DNA of 64,000 bases, from NCBI GenBank assembly GCA_036971615.1, contig JAYKKR010000002.1, forward strand, positions 3,906,001 through 3,970,000. The letters are read 5' to 3'. The position numbers were made by a program, and so were the translations under genes. Below the pieces are notes generated by a model. It had not been told where the DNA came from, ran no database searches, and was given only the letters and a program-made list of their open reading frames with translations. Positions 45,180 through 55,581 of this stretch are shown piece after piece. The first letter of the stretch is position 1. Each line of letters opens with the position of its first letter. The DNA is from Amyloporia xantha. Lineage: Eukaryota; Basidiomycota; Agaricomycetes; Polyporales; Adustoporiaceae.

Positions 45180-45974
45180 CGCTGAAATGGTCCAGGTCAA
45201 TCCGCCCTCTTGTCCAGACTTTATTTATGTGATATAGCGACAACAGCAGCCGGTTCCTCGGGTAGAAGGAAGAGGGGAGCAAGGAGACTCACCAGTCCGT
45301 CCAATCTTGCATGTTGCTCGCGTATTTCTTCCGTTTGCTCATTTTCTCCCCCATTCTCCTCCGTGATGTCGCCAGAGGGCGTAGATCATAAAAAGCGGTA
45401 CGGGTTTTCTTCTATACTCTCTTCCTTCTGCCTCTGCTATAGTAACTCGTGTACGGTCGGTCGTTCCTTCTCGCCCTATGCTAGCTTGATGTTCGTCGTC
45501 ACAGAATGAGAGCAAGGTTCGTGTACTGTATGTTAGTGCGTGTTCACTCACGTTAGGTGGAGTAGTATCCTGAGCGCCGAATAGCGATGATTCGCCCTCA
45601 CTAGTGATTGAAGCCCGCTGGGGCAGGGCACACACTGGGCACTTTGCGGTGCACAAAGTTCGTGCTCCCACTGATGATCAGTGTGTTCGCGAACTGATCC
45701 GCTGGTTCATCACAGTATTGCAGCTTCATGACTTACTTCGTGCAGAAAACCTCCTCTTGTCCCTACCGGACAGGTAAGTTCTGAGACATAGTAAGTGACA
45801 CTTAGTTTGAAATTCCCTTTCACCAATGTGAGTTCATCTGTCGGATATGTCCTTCGTTTACTATTTATGTATCTCCGCATGAATTGTATCGGATGGTCTT
45901 TCATTGACTTGTCTAGTACATGTATGGTTGTCTGCACACCTTATCTCGCTTACGTCCGCTGCGGCCGTATCGTC
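45180..45974. other. Convergent intergenic region, 795 bases
   Basis: Between the BuGZ-like and BTB gene stops. Minus-strand ORFs at 45339-45671 and 45710-45937 have no ATG-exon structure or family match; I see nothing supportable here. Confidence 0.4.
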
Positions 45975-47064
45975 TCATTGCTTCCCCGTCAACCCTAGCC
46001 ACTCATCCATCTTATTCCACACTACCTTCTGCTCCCCTCTCCACTCTTCCCTCTTCTCTGTCACGCATTTCTCGCACACTCCGTGCGTGGGCCAATCGAG
46101 GTCGATGATTGTCTGCAGCGTCTCTAGCGGGCGACAGAGCCCACTATTCTCGAGCGCCGGTTGGATGACGAGCGGCATCCACATCTCCGCGAAGACATCT
46201 GTGCAGGCCATGTGTCCAGCGGTTGCAACCGTGAAGAGGATTGGCGTGAAGTGTGCGACGAGCTCGTTGAGCAAGGTCTGGCACCGGCTTGTGAGGGCGG
46301 GGGAGAGGTTGAAACGGGTGAGGGTATTAGCTTCTGGTGACGCCTCGATGGTTGCTCCTAGCATCGGCATTTCCTCTGGCTCGTCATGGTCCAGGTTTGC
46401 ATGTGTAGCTAGGGTGTAGAACAGAGCCTTCTGTATCTGAACAATACATTCAATAAAGTTACCTAAATAGCTAAGATCCTGGGCAACCCACTGAATACAC
46501 GTCATAGTCGACGGCAAGCGTCAGGGCTACGTCCGGACTGTCCGCTTCGAAAAATGCCTGAGGCTCAGAAGGGAACATACTCTCCAGTCGCTGCCGGGCT
46601 AGTTGATTAATCGTAGGGAAGTCGAGCTGCCGCTTCGACGACGCACGCAGCACAGAGGCGACTCGTGCAAAGGGGGCATCAGAACCTAGTGGGCTCGAGG
46701 AAGATCAATACTGGTCAACCCACATGAGACTGTAGATGGGAAAGCAGACTCACACATCATGGTAGAGATGTTCTAGGAGCGCCTCAAAGTCAGCACTGTC
46801 CACCCCCAGCTCATCCGGGACGTGGACGATTGGGCATCCGTCGATCGCAGTCTGCTTGCAATTGCCGTTCTGGGGTTGCGATGCGCTCCCGGCTAGCGAG
46901 GAGAGAACCGAGGAGTGGCGGTGTAGCAGCGTTCGGTGCACCTTGTACATGTCATTCTGCGTACGAACGATGAGCGAGCCGTCGTCTAGCCAGTATTTGG
47001 GATGCCGCCGCAGCGCAGGTGGATGGTCTCCGTCTGGCGAACAATCTACGCCGTCGTTTGCCAT
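45975..47064 (-). CDS. BTB/POZ domain protein
   Basis: Start chosen at 47064 (MANDGVDCSPDGDHPPAL) because the ATG has a good context; an in-frame ATG at 47139 is the alternative. The BTB domain begins RRHPKYWLDDGSLIVRTQND, then YKVHRTLLHRHSSVLSSLAG and ADFEALLEHLYHD. Introns join GSDAPFARVASVLRAS and then IQKALFYTLATHANL. The C-terminal part has four cysteines (SGLCRPLE, HGVCEKCVTEKREEW) and ends at 45975. This layout is that of the large Agaricomycete BTB family, presumed Cullin-3 adaptors or transcription cofactors. About 315 residues. Confidence 0.8.
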
Positions 47065-47139
47065 GTTGATAGTGCTCAGAAGGGTCAAAGGTGCCAGATA
47101 GCGAGGTAGTATTCTACGCCAGAAGGTGGTCGCATACAT

Positions 47140-48588
47140 GGGGGGATTTTGCGACTAGTCATCGCCTATGTAAGCTCGGTCGTTCTACCGTGACTGAAGA
47201 TCTCTAAATGTGCCGATTCGCAATTGGCCAATCTTTCTTCTGCCCATTTGTTCCGAGGTATGCTATTGCGGTGATTTGATGCTGATCGAATACGTACGTG
47301 CAGGTCTGGCCAGCCTGTATATGCTGATGACAAAATTGATGCATTCGTTCCAAAGATGTCCAAAATTGTCAGGTATGGATATCCTGCGCCTGCCGAGGTT
47401 GTAGGAAGTATGTGCTCTGCTCTCAGGAGATTATATTCAAAGGTATGCCAATGACGCAGTGGTGAGTACACTGCACCAAACTTTCTATCTTTTTTAAATC
47501 GAAGAGCCAAATTTTAAAAAAGAGCCAAATTTTCTCAGAATGTCTGGGTATTGGAAACTGCGGGGACCCCCGTACTACGGGGCTGCGGGGTGCTACGGCG
47601 GCGACGTCGCGGCATGTAACTTGAGTGGCTGGACGCGTCGCGGCATCACGGCTGATGTGGCTAACCCCCCACGGCCATACTTTCCACGTGACCAATATTC
47701 TGGCTGGCTATTTCATCGGGGGCGGCGCGCCTCCCCGCCCCTTGCGCCGCCTTCCCGCCACCTTTCCCGCCGCCCCTAGCGTTGCGTTCTCTGCCTCCCC
47801 CTGCCTCGCATTCCTGACTTTTCCACACTTATATATCTTCAATTCTATATGACTGCGGTACCGCCAAAACACTTCATGGTGTAGCTGAGAGTGGCGCGCG
47901 TGGTGGCGGGACCGTAGGGCGGCGGGGATGGTCAGTCACGTGGTACGTGCTGAATATCATTACGTACGCAGGAACAAGGTTTGGAACGTTGATATTCCGG
48001 CGGGCGGAACTCCAATCCAAAACCGGCCGTGCCTGAATTCCCGTAGTCCCCGTAGTCCCCGTTGTACGGGGATCCCCGTAGTTTCCATTTCCCGGATGTC
48101 CTCAATTTTCTGCCGTCGATCCTCAGAGCCCACCGTTACTTAGAAGAGGTTGTGGCATTCTTCACAAGAGGGTCATTGATTCTTTCACTTCACGCCTCAC
48201 CAGATCTGACACGCACAACGTACGCGTATTGCTACTTCAAGTCCCCAACTGACTTCAGTTCTAAGGATGGTCAGCCGAAATTATCGTCAGAGCTCGGTGT
48301 CAACTAATCGATCGAAAGGCAGCGAGTATGATCGCAAAGGACTTTGATGCCATATATTCATCGCTGTTTACAGACTAATATCAATGCCAAAAGTGGACCA
48401 CCAACGACCTCTAGTCCTGAATTATAAGGGGTTAAGCAGAGTCGAATGCTACAGATCGAAGACCAAATCAAATAGTCCCCAGAATGCTGGTATCTTGAAG
48501 TCCACGACAGGTTGATGAGCGCATAGACGTACACCGCGGCGTGAGTGGTTTTTCACTCATGCATTTGATGACGCAGCTTGGACCGCGA
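47140..48588. other. Intergenic with a MITE-like element
   Basis: 1.45 kb between the BTB gene start and the MYND gene stop. The centre is the GC-rich inverted-repeat element at 47538-48104. Just left of it the 13-mer agagccaaatttt occurs twice (about 47503-47535). No gene supported. Confidence 0.5.
47538..48104. mobile_element. MITE-like element with long GC-rich terminal inverted repeats
   Basis: The left end (tggaaactgcggggaccccc at about 47551) and the right end (inverse of gatccccgtagtttcca at about 48070-48087) align as inverted repeats for over 40 bases, including the nested palindromic motif around cccgtactacgggg. A second matched pair lies inside (cacgtgacca near 47684, tcagtcacgtgg near 47934). 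There is no coding capacity. A ctca tetramer flanks both ends and may be a target-site duplication. It is probably a non-autonomous DNA transposon derivative of about 565 bases. Confidence 0.7.
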
Positions 48589-49562
48589 TCACAAGAACAC
48601 ACGATAGTCTGGCGGGAACCCCATGCTGACCAATTTCTGCGGGGTGAATTTCTCCCACTGCCACCGATGGCCAGCTTTCTTCAGCCGCCCCATGTACCAC
48701 AGACCATCTCCCTCGCCTATCTGCCGGTAGACAAATCCCTTATTCGCCACATTTTGCAGGTGCTGAAGCCAAGTCCGATGGTCGCCCTCCGCCGCTTTCA
48801 GTTCCCACTCCGGCTCTAGACGATACTGCTCCAGGGGGTACCAGTACGCATAGTCAGTACTATCCCAGAAAACCATGAGCGTCCCCAAGAGTGTGTCTGG
48901 CCCGGTGTACGTCGCGCGAATCTCTTCTTCTCCAGCCTCGCGCATCGGACGGCCGGCGTCCCACGCTCTCTTCGCGCCGGTCTTTGTCGCCCACACTTCG
49001 GCGACGGGTTTGAAGCTCCCGTCGAGGACGCGGAAGGCCCGGCTGGGATTCCCGCCGCAGTCGGCGCGGTACTCGAGCTTGAAGACGAGGCAGGTGTTCG
49101 TGTAGTCGAATGTGTGATTTCCTCCATGCACGAGCAGGGCCGAATAGGCGACCTTCTGGATCATCCACGAGTGCGCCTCTATGAAGTCGCTGAGCAGGTT
49201 GACGCGGACTTGCAGGGGCGGCAGGTCGGGGGATGCGTCCGACGCGTTAAGGTCCTGCGTTTCCTCTCGCAGTTTCTGGTTCAGTAGGCAGATGTGCCTA
49301 GAATATATCGCGTTAGCCAAGGCGCCGCGTGGCACAACCACGCCACGATCGTGGAAACGTACTTATGGGTCGGCCAGTCTTTCTTCTGGCAGTCGCGGCT
49401 GCAGTACAGGATGTCCTTGCAGCGACTGCATACGGAGAATCGCTCGCCGTCCGCAGGTCTCTTCTGGCATTCGGCACAGGGTGCGTGTTTATTGCGGAGC
49501 GGGCCCGCGTCGGCTGCGCGGAAGATGTTTTGTGGCTGAGGCGTGTACCGCTCCTCGTACAT
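48589..49562 (-). CDS. MYND-type zinc-finger protein
   Basis: Start at 49562 (MYEERYTPQPQNIFRAADAG). The MYND finger is at residues about 28-68: CAECQ, FSVCSRC, LYCSRDCQKKDW, H. An intron removes about 90 bases, then HICLLNQKLREETQD leads into a globular domain of about 230 residues (VNLLSDFIEAHSWMIQKVAY, ADCGGNPSRAFRVLDGSF, TDYAYWYPLEQYRLEPEWEL, WEKFTPQKLVSMGFPPDYR) ending at 48589. N-terminal MYND plus this domain is frequent in Agaricomycetes. MYND fingers bind Pro-rich peptides in partner proteins; the specific role is unknown. A TATA box lies at 49629-49634. Confidence 0.8.
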
Positions 49563-50263
49563 GGTTTGGTATGAAAGTTGGGGGAAACGCGGGGAGAGCG
49601 ACAAGTCGTGTTGAACTTCTTGTGTGTGTTTATAGACTTGTGCGTAGGAATGCTGCCAAACATTGATCGAAGCTGGCCTGCGGCCACAACGCGATCGCGA
49701 TCAAAGCCTGATTCAAAGGAACGTGTACATCTTGAGCGGATCTCTAGCGCTTGTCTTGCGAGAATCCACCCTGAAATTATGGCAAGAACATGTTCCTTTC
49801 GCTGGTGGCAATGAACGATGTTCGTGCCCCGAAAGGCATGCAACCATGCATCGAGCAGCCTAAATTTCCGGACGAAATGTCCGGAGGTCTGACAATGTGA
49901 ACAAAGCTCGCCGAGTGGCTAGAAACCCAGGAGCATTGTTTGTTTTCGTAGCATATTCAGTTTCCAGGATAATTTAACCAGTTCGGACTGTATTGAGTGA
50001 ATATGCGGTGCCCGAACTACGCAGTGTGTACATCTCGGAGATGGTATCAGAAGACAGATCGGGGCTGACAATGTGCGTCGATCTGCATGGAAGGCACTGC
50101 GTTCGGGCTCAGCATAACAAGGGCAACTCGCACCGCATTTGCTCACTCCAATAAATCATATATGCGAACTTGCAGTCAATTAGCTTCCCTGACGTATTCG
50201 TACATTATACTGCTGTCGTCCTCCATGGTACAATTTGTCCATCAATGTGCACTCTAGTTTCCT
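49563..50263. other. Intergenic, 700 bases
   Basis: Promoter of the MYND gene and 3' flank of the next minus-strand gene. No gene or repeat seen apart from the TATA box at 49629. Confidence 0.45.
49629..49634 (-). promoter_or_regulatory. TATA box of the MYND gene
   Basis: TATAAA on the minus strand about 70 bases upstream of the ATG at 49562, followed by a C/A-rich leader. Confidence 0.6.
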
Positions 50264-50770
50264 CTAAACCCATCGCCTGTTCTCAGCAACTCCCAAATCC
50301 TCTCCTGTCACGCCAGCTGAACCGGAGAGAACAGAGCTCGCGATCTGCTTGTTGCGGATCCGCTCGTCTCTCGATGTCGCGTCGTCTTGGACTGCGTGAG
50401 CCTCAAGCTCCTTATCCAGACGTTCCATGCCTGTGATGCGTCGAAGAGACATCAGTAATAGGTCATGGGCGGTTCAGGCGATGCTGAGGCTTCGTACCCT
50501 TGTCGAAGGCCGCTATATAACAATGCATCTATAATTAGATTCTGCGACTGATGAGTTCAAACCACACGTACCTTGACCCGAGAGAACAGTTCTTTTCTCT
50601 TCCTGTGGAGGCACGAGATAGTTCGGGTCCTCGGCGGCCAAACGGTCGCTGACGGTGCTCTGCTGATACTGGGGAGGAACTTCGTGGTCTACCGGCAGCT
50701 TGCCGTTCCATTGAGATGCAGAGGTAGCCGTGACCTTCTTCTCTTCCTGAGGGGGTACGAGGTGGCTCAT
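50264..50770 (-). CDS. Small hypothetical protein with repeated VPPQEEK motif
   Basis: Start at 50770 (MSHLVPPQEEKKVTATSASQ). Exon 1 also contains DHEVPPQYQQST and a second NYLVPPQEEKRTVLSGQ. After an intron a short exon (AFDKG) is followed by MERLDKELEAHAVQDDATSRD to a stop at 50264. About 125 residues, polar, no membrane segment, no known domain. The LVPPQEEK motif occurs twice about 45 residues apart, with a shorter EVPPQ between. The promoter has TATATAA at 50871-50877. Family not recognised; the composition suggests an intrinsically disordered protein. Confidence 0.65.
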
Positions 50771-50870
50771 GATTGATACGTGTGATGTAGTTGTATATGG
50801 TAGTAGAGGATGAATGCGCGTTGTGTGTCGTGAAAACGGAGTAGGAGGAAGGGCAGCAGAACGAGACGTG

Positions 50871-50877
50871 TTATATA
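50871..50877 (-). promoter_or_regulatory. TATA box of the small repeat protein gene
   Basis: TATATAA on the minus strand about 100 bases upstream of the ATG at 50770. The leader is pyrimidine/A-rich. Confidence 0.6.
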
Positions 50878-51022
50878 CCCTAGCGGACAGGTGCGGACGC
50901 GTGACTTGACATCATTGCGCCCGACTGTAGCTTCGGCCGGGCACCGAGCACCACCTGTCGTCGTCACGTCGCGGTATGACTATAAGTCGACAGCCCCACA
51001 TAATTAGCCATCGCATCGAATA

Positions 51023-51707
51023 CAGTGTAGTGGCGTTCCTTTTCACACCAAAGTGAAATTTCAGTCTCGCTAGCCTAAAACCAGATTCGACAAAATTCTG
51101 AAGAGACAGATCAATTCAGAATTGACTAAACATACTTTCTGTGTCAATGGTTTCTGAGTATTCAATGCCTATCTCACTTTCGACCTGAAAACGTTCGCAG
51201 CGGTTTGGAGTCACGCAAAAGCACTCCTTTTCACAGCGTGACTAGGTGTGACAGTGGCCTGCCGCGCGGTGAGTTTAGCAGGTAGCGTGACACAGGACAT
51301 GCCGAAAGACAGTCGCGCGTCTGTCACACTTTCTCGGGTCAGACTCAAATATCTTGAATATCTTGAATATCTCTGTCATATCATGTCTGATTCTCTTAGT
51401 CTGTGAGAGGAGTTTGCACCCATGGATATATAGTTCCAAGTAATGTGTACAAAATTGTTTGAATATCAAGAGATTAAGAACGAAAGCTATCATAAAAGTG
51501 ATCTGTACTTGATCTCACCTGATTTTCGACCTTAAAAACACTGCCTGTTCAATTCAACTCAACGGACCACTCTCAAAGTTGGTACAATTATAGCTTAGTA
51601 CTACAAGAGTATATATGCAAAGTTTCAGGGAAATCCAACATGATTTACGGAGTTTATCCGTTGGTGTGAAAAGGAACGGTGGTGTGAAAAGGAACGCCGC
51701 TACACTG
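51023..51707. mobile_element. Tc1/mariner-type MITE
   Basis: The terminal inverted repeats are 28 bases with one mismatch: 51023-51050 (cagtgtagtggcgttccttt...) and 51680-51707 in reverse. Both ends are bounded by TA (51021-51022 and 51708-51709), the target duplication of Tc1/mariner elements, and the TIR begins CAGTG as in that superfamily. The right TIR is followed inward by a second copy of the gtgtgaaaaggaacg block (about 51662-51677). The 685-base interior has no transposase ORF, so it must rely on an autonomous relative elsewhere. Confidence 0.85.
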
Positions 51708-52172
51708 TACACCACCTACCATAATTGGATACCGAATGTCGCCGTCACGTGACAGGCGCTTCTGGCGCGCATAGTGGCGGGCTGCAGGAAACGTCTGTGC
51801 ACGTGCTGAACTCTCGCTGAGACAGTGGAAACGGTTCTGTCTGGAAGAACAGACACGTTACGGAGTCAATAGAGTTTATTACCGAGCACAGTTGCTGAGG
51901 CAATACAAACGATTAGAAGACGTAGCTAAAGTAAGATGAAAGCGGCGTAGCACAGAGTCCGAAAGATAACGAAAGCGATAAAGCGAACGACAGCATGTGA
52001 TAAGACAAAACGAGGGTGGGCGACAGCCCGGTGGGCTGACCGACACGATGCGCGTCCGGCGTGCTACGGGGGAGAACCGCGTGAGCAGCGATTCCCATAT
52101 ATTAGGAGAGCAGCGACGCATTCGCGACACCGCGGATTCCCCGAAGACATAGGAGCTAAGACTCACCGCGCG

Positions 52173-53699
52173 TCAACGCACTGGGGGCATTGTATACCGG
52201 ATGAAGGTGTCGTGTACAACCGGCACCGCCTGCATGTACGGCGCCATGACCTGAGCATGTTTACGAAGGTAAACAGTGAATGCTTCACTGGCCCACCTGC
52301 CTTTGGATTTCACGACGTCGAAAGGCACACCCCGCAGGAGGTACTCGAGTGTTCCTCCGATGCGGATGCCGTGCCCTTGCAGCGGGTCGAAGCCTGCCGC
52401 CCGTGATGCCTTCGCGATGCGGGCGAGAAACGTGGGTTTGGTGAGCGGACGGCTATTCCCTTTTACGACGTGCGTGAAGAGCGAAGTGCTAAGTGTCGGC
52501 TTGTTGACGCGAAGGTGGTTCGCAAAAGCTGCGGTTGGATCAGACGGGCCCAGCTGTGTTGCCCAGAAAATGTCTTCTCCCTCGGGTGCCGATTTGGTCT
52601 TGGGGATAAAGAAGACAGTTTCTTCCAAGTTATTGCGATCACGGACTTGGCGGACGTCGGACAGTTTGACATGAATCATGGGGTTGAAAGCATGCAGTGT
52701 CGGAACGGTTAGTTCGCCCACTCGCGCTACCGAGTAGAAAGCTGTCGTGAGGCAAGCCCACACCGCGGCGTCGAGGGGAGAATCTAGATCGAGGTGTTCA
52801 CGCAGGGCGCAGATGTAGTCTACCGTGTATGGCCGTCGTTTTTTCTTCTTCGTGGCCTTGGGCTCTACGTTCTCTGCAGCACGTAACAGAACATCGGTTT
52901 CCGCCTTGTTGATGACCCAGGGGACACCGTGCAAGATGTGCCATGCTCGGATGCCATAGAAGTAATTCCCGATGGTGCTTCCGGCGTAGGAGCCTGCCAA
53001 GCACGCTATGAAACTCAAGATAAGCAGATTGCTTGCGGGGGCGCGCTCAGCTTCCGGGATCTGTTTTAGATCACACATTACGTGATAGGCAAGCAGACCG
53101 GACCCATACGTTTCGGCCGTCTTGGGGGCCCAGGCATGCGCTGTTACCTCGTTAATGCGGGCGATGTCTTCGTCGGATACTGAGACGGGTGAACCGTCAG
53201 CGGCAACTGCCCGACGTGATGTGGGTGGGCGCCATAACTGGAGTCGATCTTTTGCCAGGCAGTGTGGACGCAACGGGGATGGTGTGAGAGTTCGCCCTGG
53301 GGGGTACGGTCGGGGACGGGCTGACAGAGTGATCGTGGTCGGCAGCGTCGCGTTGAAACGAGTTTCATTCGTCCCAGTGCGAGACCTCCCGGAGGTAGCG
53401 CTCGGAGTGTCGGTCGAGGTTGCGGCTGGCGTCGGCTCGCTGAACTGATGCTGGGCGGGGCTTGGCTTGGGTACAGGCGGGGGAGCCAGGAGGCTCTCTC
53501 TCGGAACGGGGTGAATCGAAGTCGGTGATGAATTGTCGAATCTCAGCTGGTATTGAGATAGGGGGTAGTAGGAGGTGGGCGGGAGGATAACGGCCGCGGG
53601 AGGGATCGTCCGCTGGGTTGAGGGCGCTTTCGACGTACCTGGTGTGAATGCGGCAACCAGTTGGCTCGAGGAAGGCGTGGATGCGCTTAAAGACCTCAT
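52173..53699 (-). CDS. Tyrosine recombinase of the YR retrotransposon
   Basis: The ORF starts at ATG 53699 (MRSLSASTPSSSQLVAAF) and overlaps the RT ORF by 335 bases in another frame. A Pro/Ser-rich head is followed by a SAM-like DNA-binding region (RINEVTAHAWAPKTAETYGS) and the catalytic domain: box I Arg in FYSVARVGELTV, box II HGIRIGG (H-x-x-R), then KGRWASEAFTVYLRKHA with the nucleophilic Tyr. It ends YTMPPVR at 52173. About 508 residues. It integrates the circular DNA intermediate without target-site duplication. The catalytic R..HxxR..Y set is complete, so activity is possible. Confidence 0.85.
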   Translation of the reverse strand: MRSLSASTPSSSQLVAAFTPGTSKAPSTQRTIPPAAVILPPTSYYPLSQYQLRFDNSSPTSIHPVPRESLLAPPPVPKPSPAQHQFSEPTPAATSTDTPSATSGRSRTGTNETRFNATLPTTITLSARPRPYPPGRTLTPSPLRPHCLAKDRLQLWRPPTSRRAVAADGSPVSVSDEDIARINEVTAHAWAPKTAETYGSGLLAYHVMCDLKQIPEAERAPASNLLILSFIACLAGSYAGSTIGNYFYGIRAWHILHGVPWVINKAETDVLLRAAENVEPKATKKKKRRPYTVDYICALREHLDLDSPLDAAVWACLTTAFYSVARVGELTVPTLHAFNPMIHVKLSDVRQVRDRNNLEETVFFIPKTKSAPEGEDIFWATQLGPSDPTAAFANHLRVNKPTLSTSLFTHVVKGNSRPLTKPTFLARIAKASRAAGFDPLQGHGIRIGGTLEYLLRGVPFDVVKSKGRWASEAFTVYLRKHAQVMAPYMQAVPVVHDTFIRYTMPPVR

Positions 53700-55581
53700 T
53701 AGTTGCCCGGCTCCTGCTCCGCCCGTTCCACCAACCCTCGACGACGCCGACGTTGTCGCCGAAGACGACGAGATCGGGGTGCGGGGAATCGCGGCGCAGG
53801 AGGCAGCGCACGAGGCACTCGAAGCCGATCGCCTCGGCCCATCCGATGTCGCGCCCGTCTTGCTGCCAGCCTGGGAGCAGCCTCCACGCGCGCCATCGCG
53901 TTCCGATAATGATACCGATGCCGGTGCCGGAGCTGGCGTCAGAGAATGCTTGGACGTCGAGGACCTCGCATGGACCTGGGATGGGGCGATGGATGGCGGG
54001 CTTAGCAAGAGTGTGCGCCCACCATTGGAGGTCTGCTGGGGTTCCTGAAGGTGGAGTACGGGGAAGGAAAGGATTATCGTGGAAAATACCCAGCATAGCT
54101 TCCAGGTTCGTAAGGTACGCCCGGCCTGCGGGTACCACCAGCGACGCGTGTAGGAGTTTCCCGTAGAGCTTTTGGACTTCTTCCAATGTGTGCGTTCGGG
54201 TCTTACGCCAATCTTCGATGGCACGCAAGTATTTTGCGGCCTTGAGTGGCGGAATTGCGACGGTCTTAGCTTCGAGATTCCAAACAAACCCAGTAAACGG
54301 GAATTCAGGGCTGAAGGGGTGGTCCTTTTCTTCCTGCCAAGGGATGCCCAACCTGGAAGACAGGGCATTGATGTCAGCGAAGTTATATGTGAATAAGGAG
54401 TCTTCTGTGGATCTGGGCGAGGAAGAGGAAAGGTTACGCAACGGGAAAGCCATATCTTCGATAAACTCATCCACGCGCCCGTCGGGGAGAGGGTCTCCTC
54501 CGAACCAGATCCTTCCGTGATCGTGGTGTTGTCCCCCCCGCCGCTCGATCTGTTGCCGCCAAAGCTCGCGCCGTCGGTTGTATTCTTCAAGGTGAACGAG
54601 GCGAATGCGAAGAAAGGTGTGGTCGTCGACCCACTTCGCGATAGGCCCAATGCCTTCAGATCGCATGATGTCGGCGCCTGCGTCGGCCACATGCCCGTAG
54701 ACCCCGCCGTTCAATGCCACGCCAAAGGCGGCGTTCGAGTCGATGATGAATTCGTCGTCGTTCGAATAACGCAGGACTGCCCCCGGCCACTGAGATGGTT
54801 CCAGGGGTATTGTGCGATATGCTTCTGCGACGTCTCGAACCGCGCCTTGGGATCCCGGGGGAAGTCGGTGGCACAGTAGGGCGAAAGCTGAGAATGTGCC
54901 CCACGTGCACGGGTAATTACTGGACACGATAGTGTAGTTAATGGAAGAGTAGTCGGGAGCTGGGTTGTACGGAAATGAGAAATTTTGTACAAGGCGAAAT
55001 GTGTTTGGCTTGTGCGGCTTCGGGACCAGGGATAGTGGGGAGGTCTGGAAGGGACCCACACACGCTTCGACAATCGCGCGGGAAGTCGGGCCCAGGTATC
55101 TGCCGCGCTGGATTTCGTGTTGAATAATGTGGTCGAGCTCTGGGCGATGGGCAACGAGCGACGAGTGATTAGGAGGGGTTCGAGTGATTGATATCGGTGG
55201 GATTCCCACGTGGAAGCCGTGCTTGAGGGAATGCACGAGGTCGGGATATCGGGCGTTGAGGCCAGCGTTCGATATGGCGAGTTCCCAGGCAGCCGCGTTG
55301 TAAGGCGTGAGTGGTTTATGCCGTCTCCGCGAGATTGCATCGATGAGCGCCGTGGCTGCTGCTCCCGCAGCCTGAACACTCGTGGACGTGGGTCGCGGCA
55401 CCACATCCTGCGGGGCGCTGCCAATCGAGGCACAAGACGATGTTGTCTTGGTTGACGATTTTCCCGGAACGGTTTCGGGAGCAGCGCGCGACTCCTCCAT
55501 TCCACAAAGTCGGGGATCTGCATTTTGCGATCTCTTCGCGGAGGTGGCGGCCCAGGCATATGGCGCAGACCATGCGGCCAT
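53365..55581 (-). CDS. Reverse transcriptase/RNase H of the YR retrotransposon
   Basis: 738-residue ORF from ATG 55581. The first about 110 residues lie opposite the zinc-knuckle ORF in another frame. RT region: LDHIIQHEIQRGRYLGP, SPLSLVPKPHKPNTFRLVQN, GAVRDVAEAYRTIPLEPSQW, FGVALNGGVYGHVADAGADI and the active site KWVDDHTFLRI (VDD variant of YxDD). The connection and RNase H follow with acidic residues in VQAFSDASSGTGIGI, WAEAIGFECLV, LVVFGDNVGVVEGWW and LNPADDPSRG. No protease or methylase motif. Frame overlap on both sides implies programmed frameshifting or re-initiation. Confidence 0.88.
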   Translation of the reverse strand: MAAWSAPYAWAATSAKRSQNADPRLCGMEESRAAPETVPGKSSTKTTSSCASIGSAPQDVVPRPTSTSVQAAGAAATALIDAISRRRHKPLTPYNAAAWELAISNAGLNARYPDLVHSLKHGFHVGIPPISITRTPPNHSSLVAHRPELDHIIQHEIQRGRYLGPTSRAIVEACVGPFQTSPLSLVPKPHKPNTFRLVQNFSFPYNPAPDYSSINYTIVSSNYPCTWGTFSAFALLCHRLPPGSQGAVRDVAEAYRTIPLEPSQWPGAVLRYSNDDEFIIDSNAAFGVALNGGVYGHVADAGADIMRSEGIGPIAKWVDDHTFLRIRLVHLEEYNRRRELWRQQIERRGGQHHDHGRIWFGGDPLPDGRVDEFIEDMAFPLRNLSSSSPRSTEDSLFTYNFADINALSSRLGIPWQEEKDHPFSPEFPFTGFVWNLEAKTVAIPPLKAAKYLRAIEDWRKTRTHTLEEVQKLYGKLLHASLVVPAGRAYLTNLEAMLGIFHDNPFLPRTPPSGTPADLQWWAHTLAKPAIHRPIPGPCEVLDVQAFSDASSGTGIGIIIGTRWRAWRLLPGWQQDGRDIGWAEAIGFECLVRCLLRRDSPHPDLVVFGDNVGVVEGWWNGRSRSRATNEVFKRIHAFLEPTGCRIHTRYVESALNPADDPSRGRYPPAHLLLPPISIPAEIRQFITDFDSPRSEREPPGSPACTQAKPRPASVQRADASRNLDRHSERYLREVSHWDE

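Noticed and set aside
53575..54048. Long plus-strand ORF opposite the RT/RNase H gene, with neighbours at 53648-54166 and 53122-53448
   Set aside because: It is antisense to a clearly coding RT/RNase H and recombinase region; composition reflects the opposite strand's codons.
53700..54692. Upstream part of the tyrosine recombinase frame (52173-54692 is open throughout)
   Set aside because: It overlaps the conserved RNase H/RT region in another frame and has no motif; the recombinase is taken to start at the ATG at 53699.
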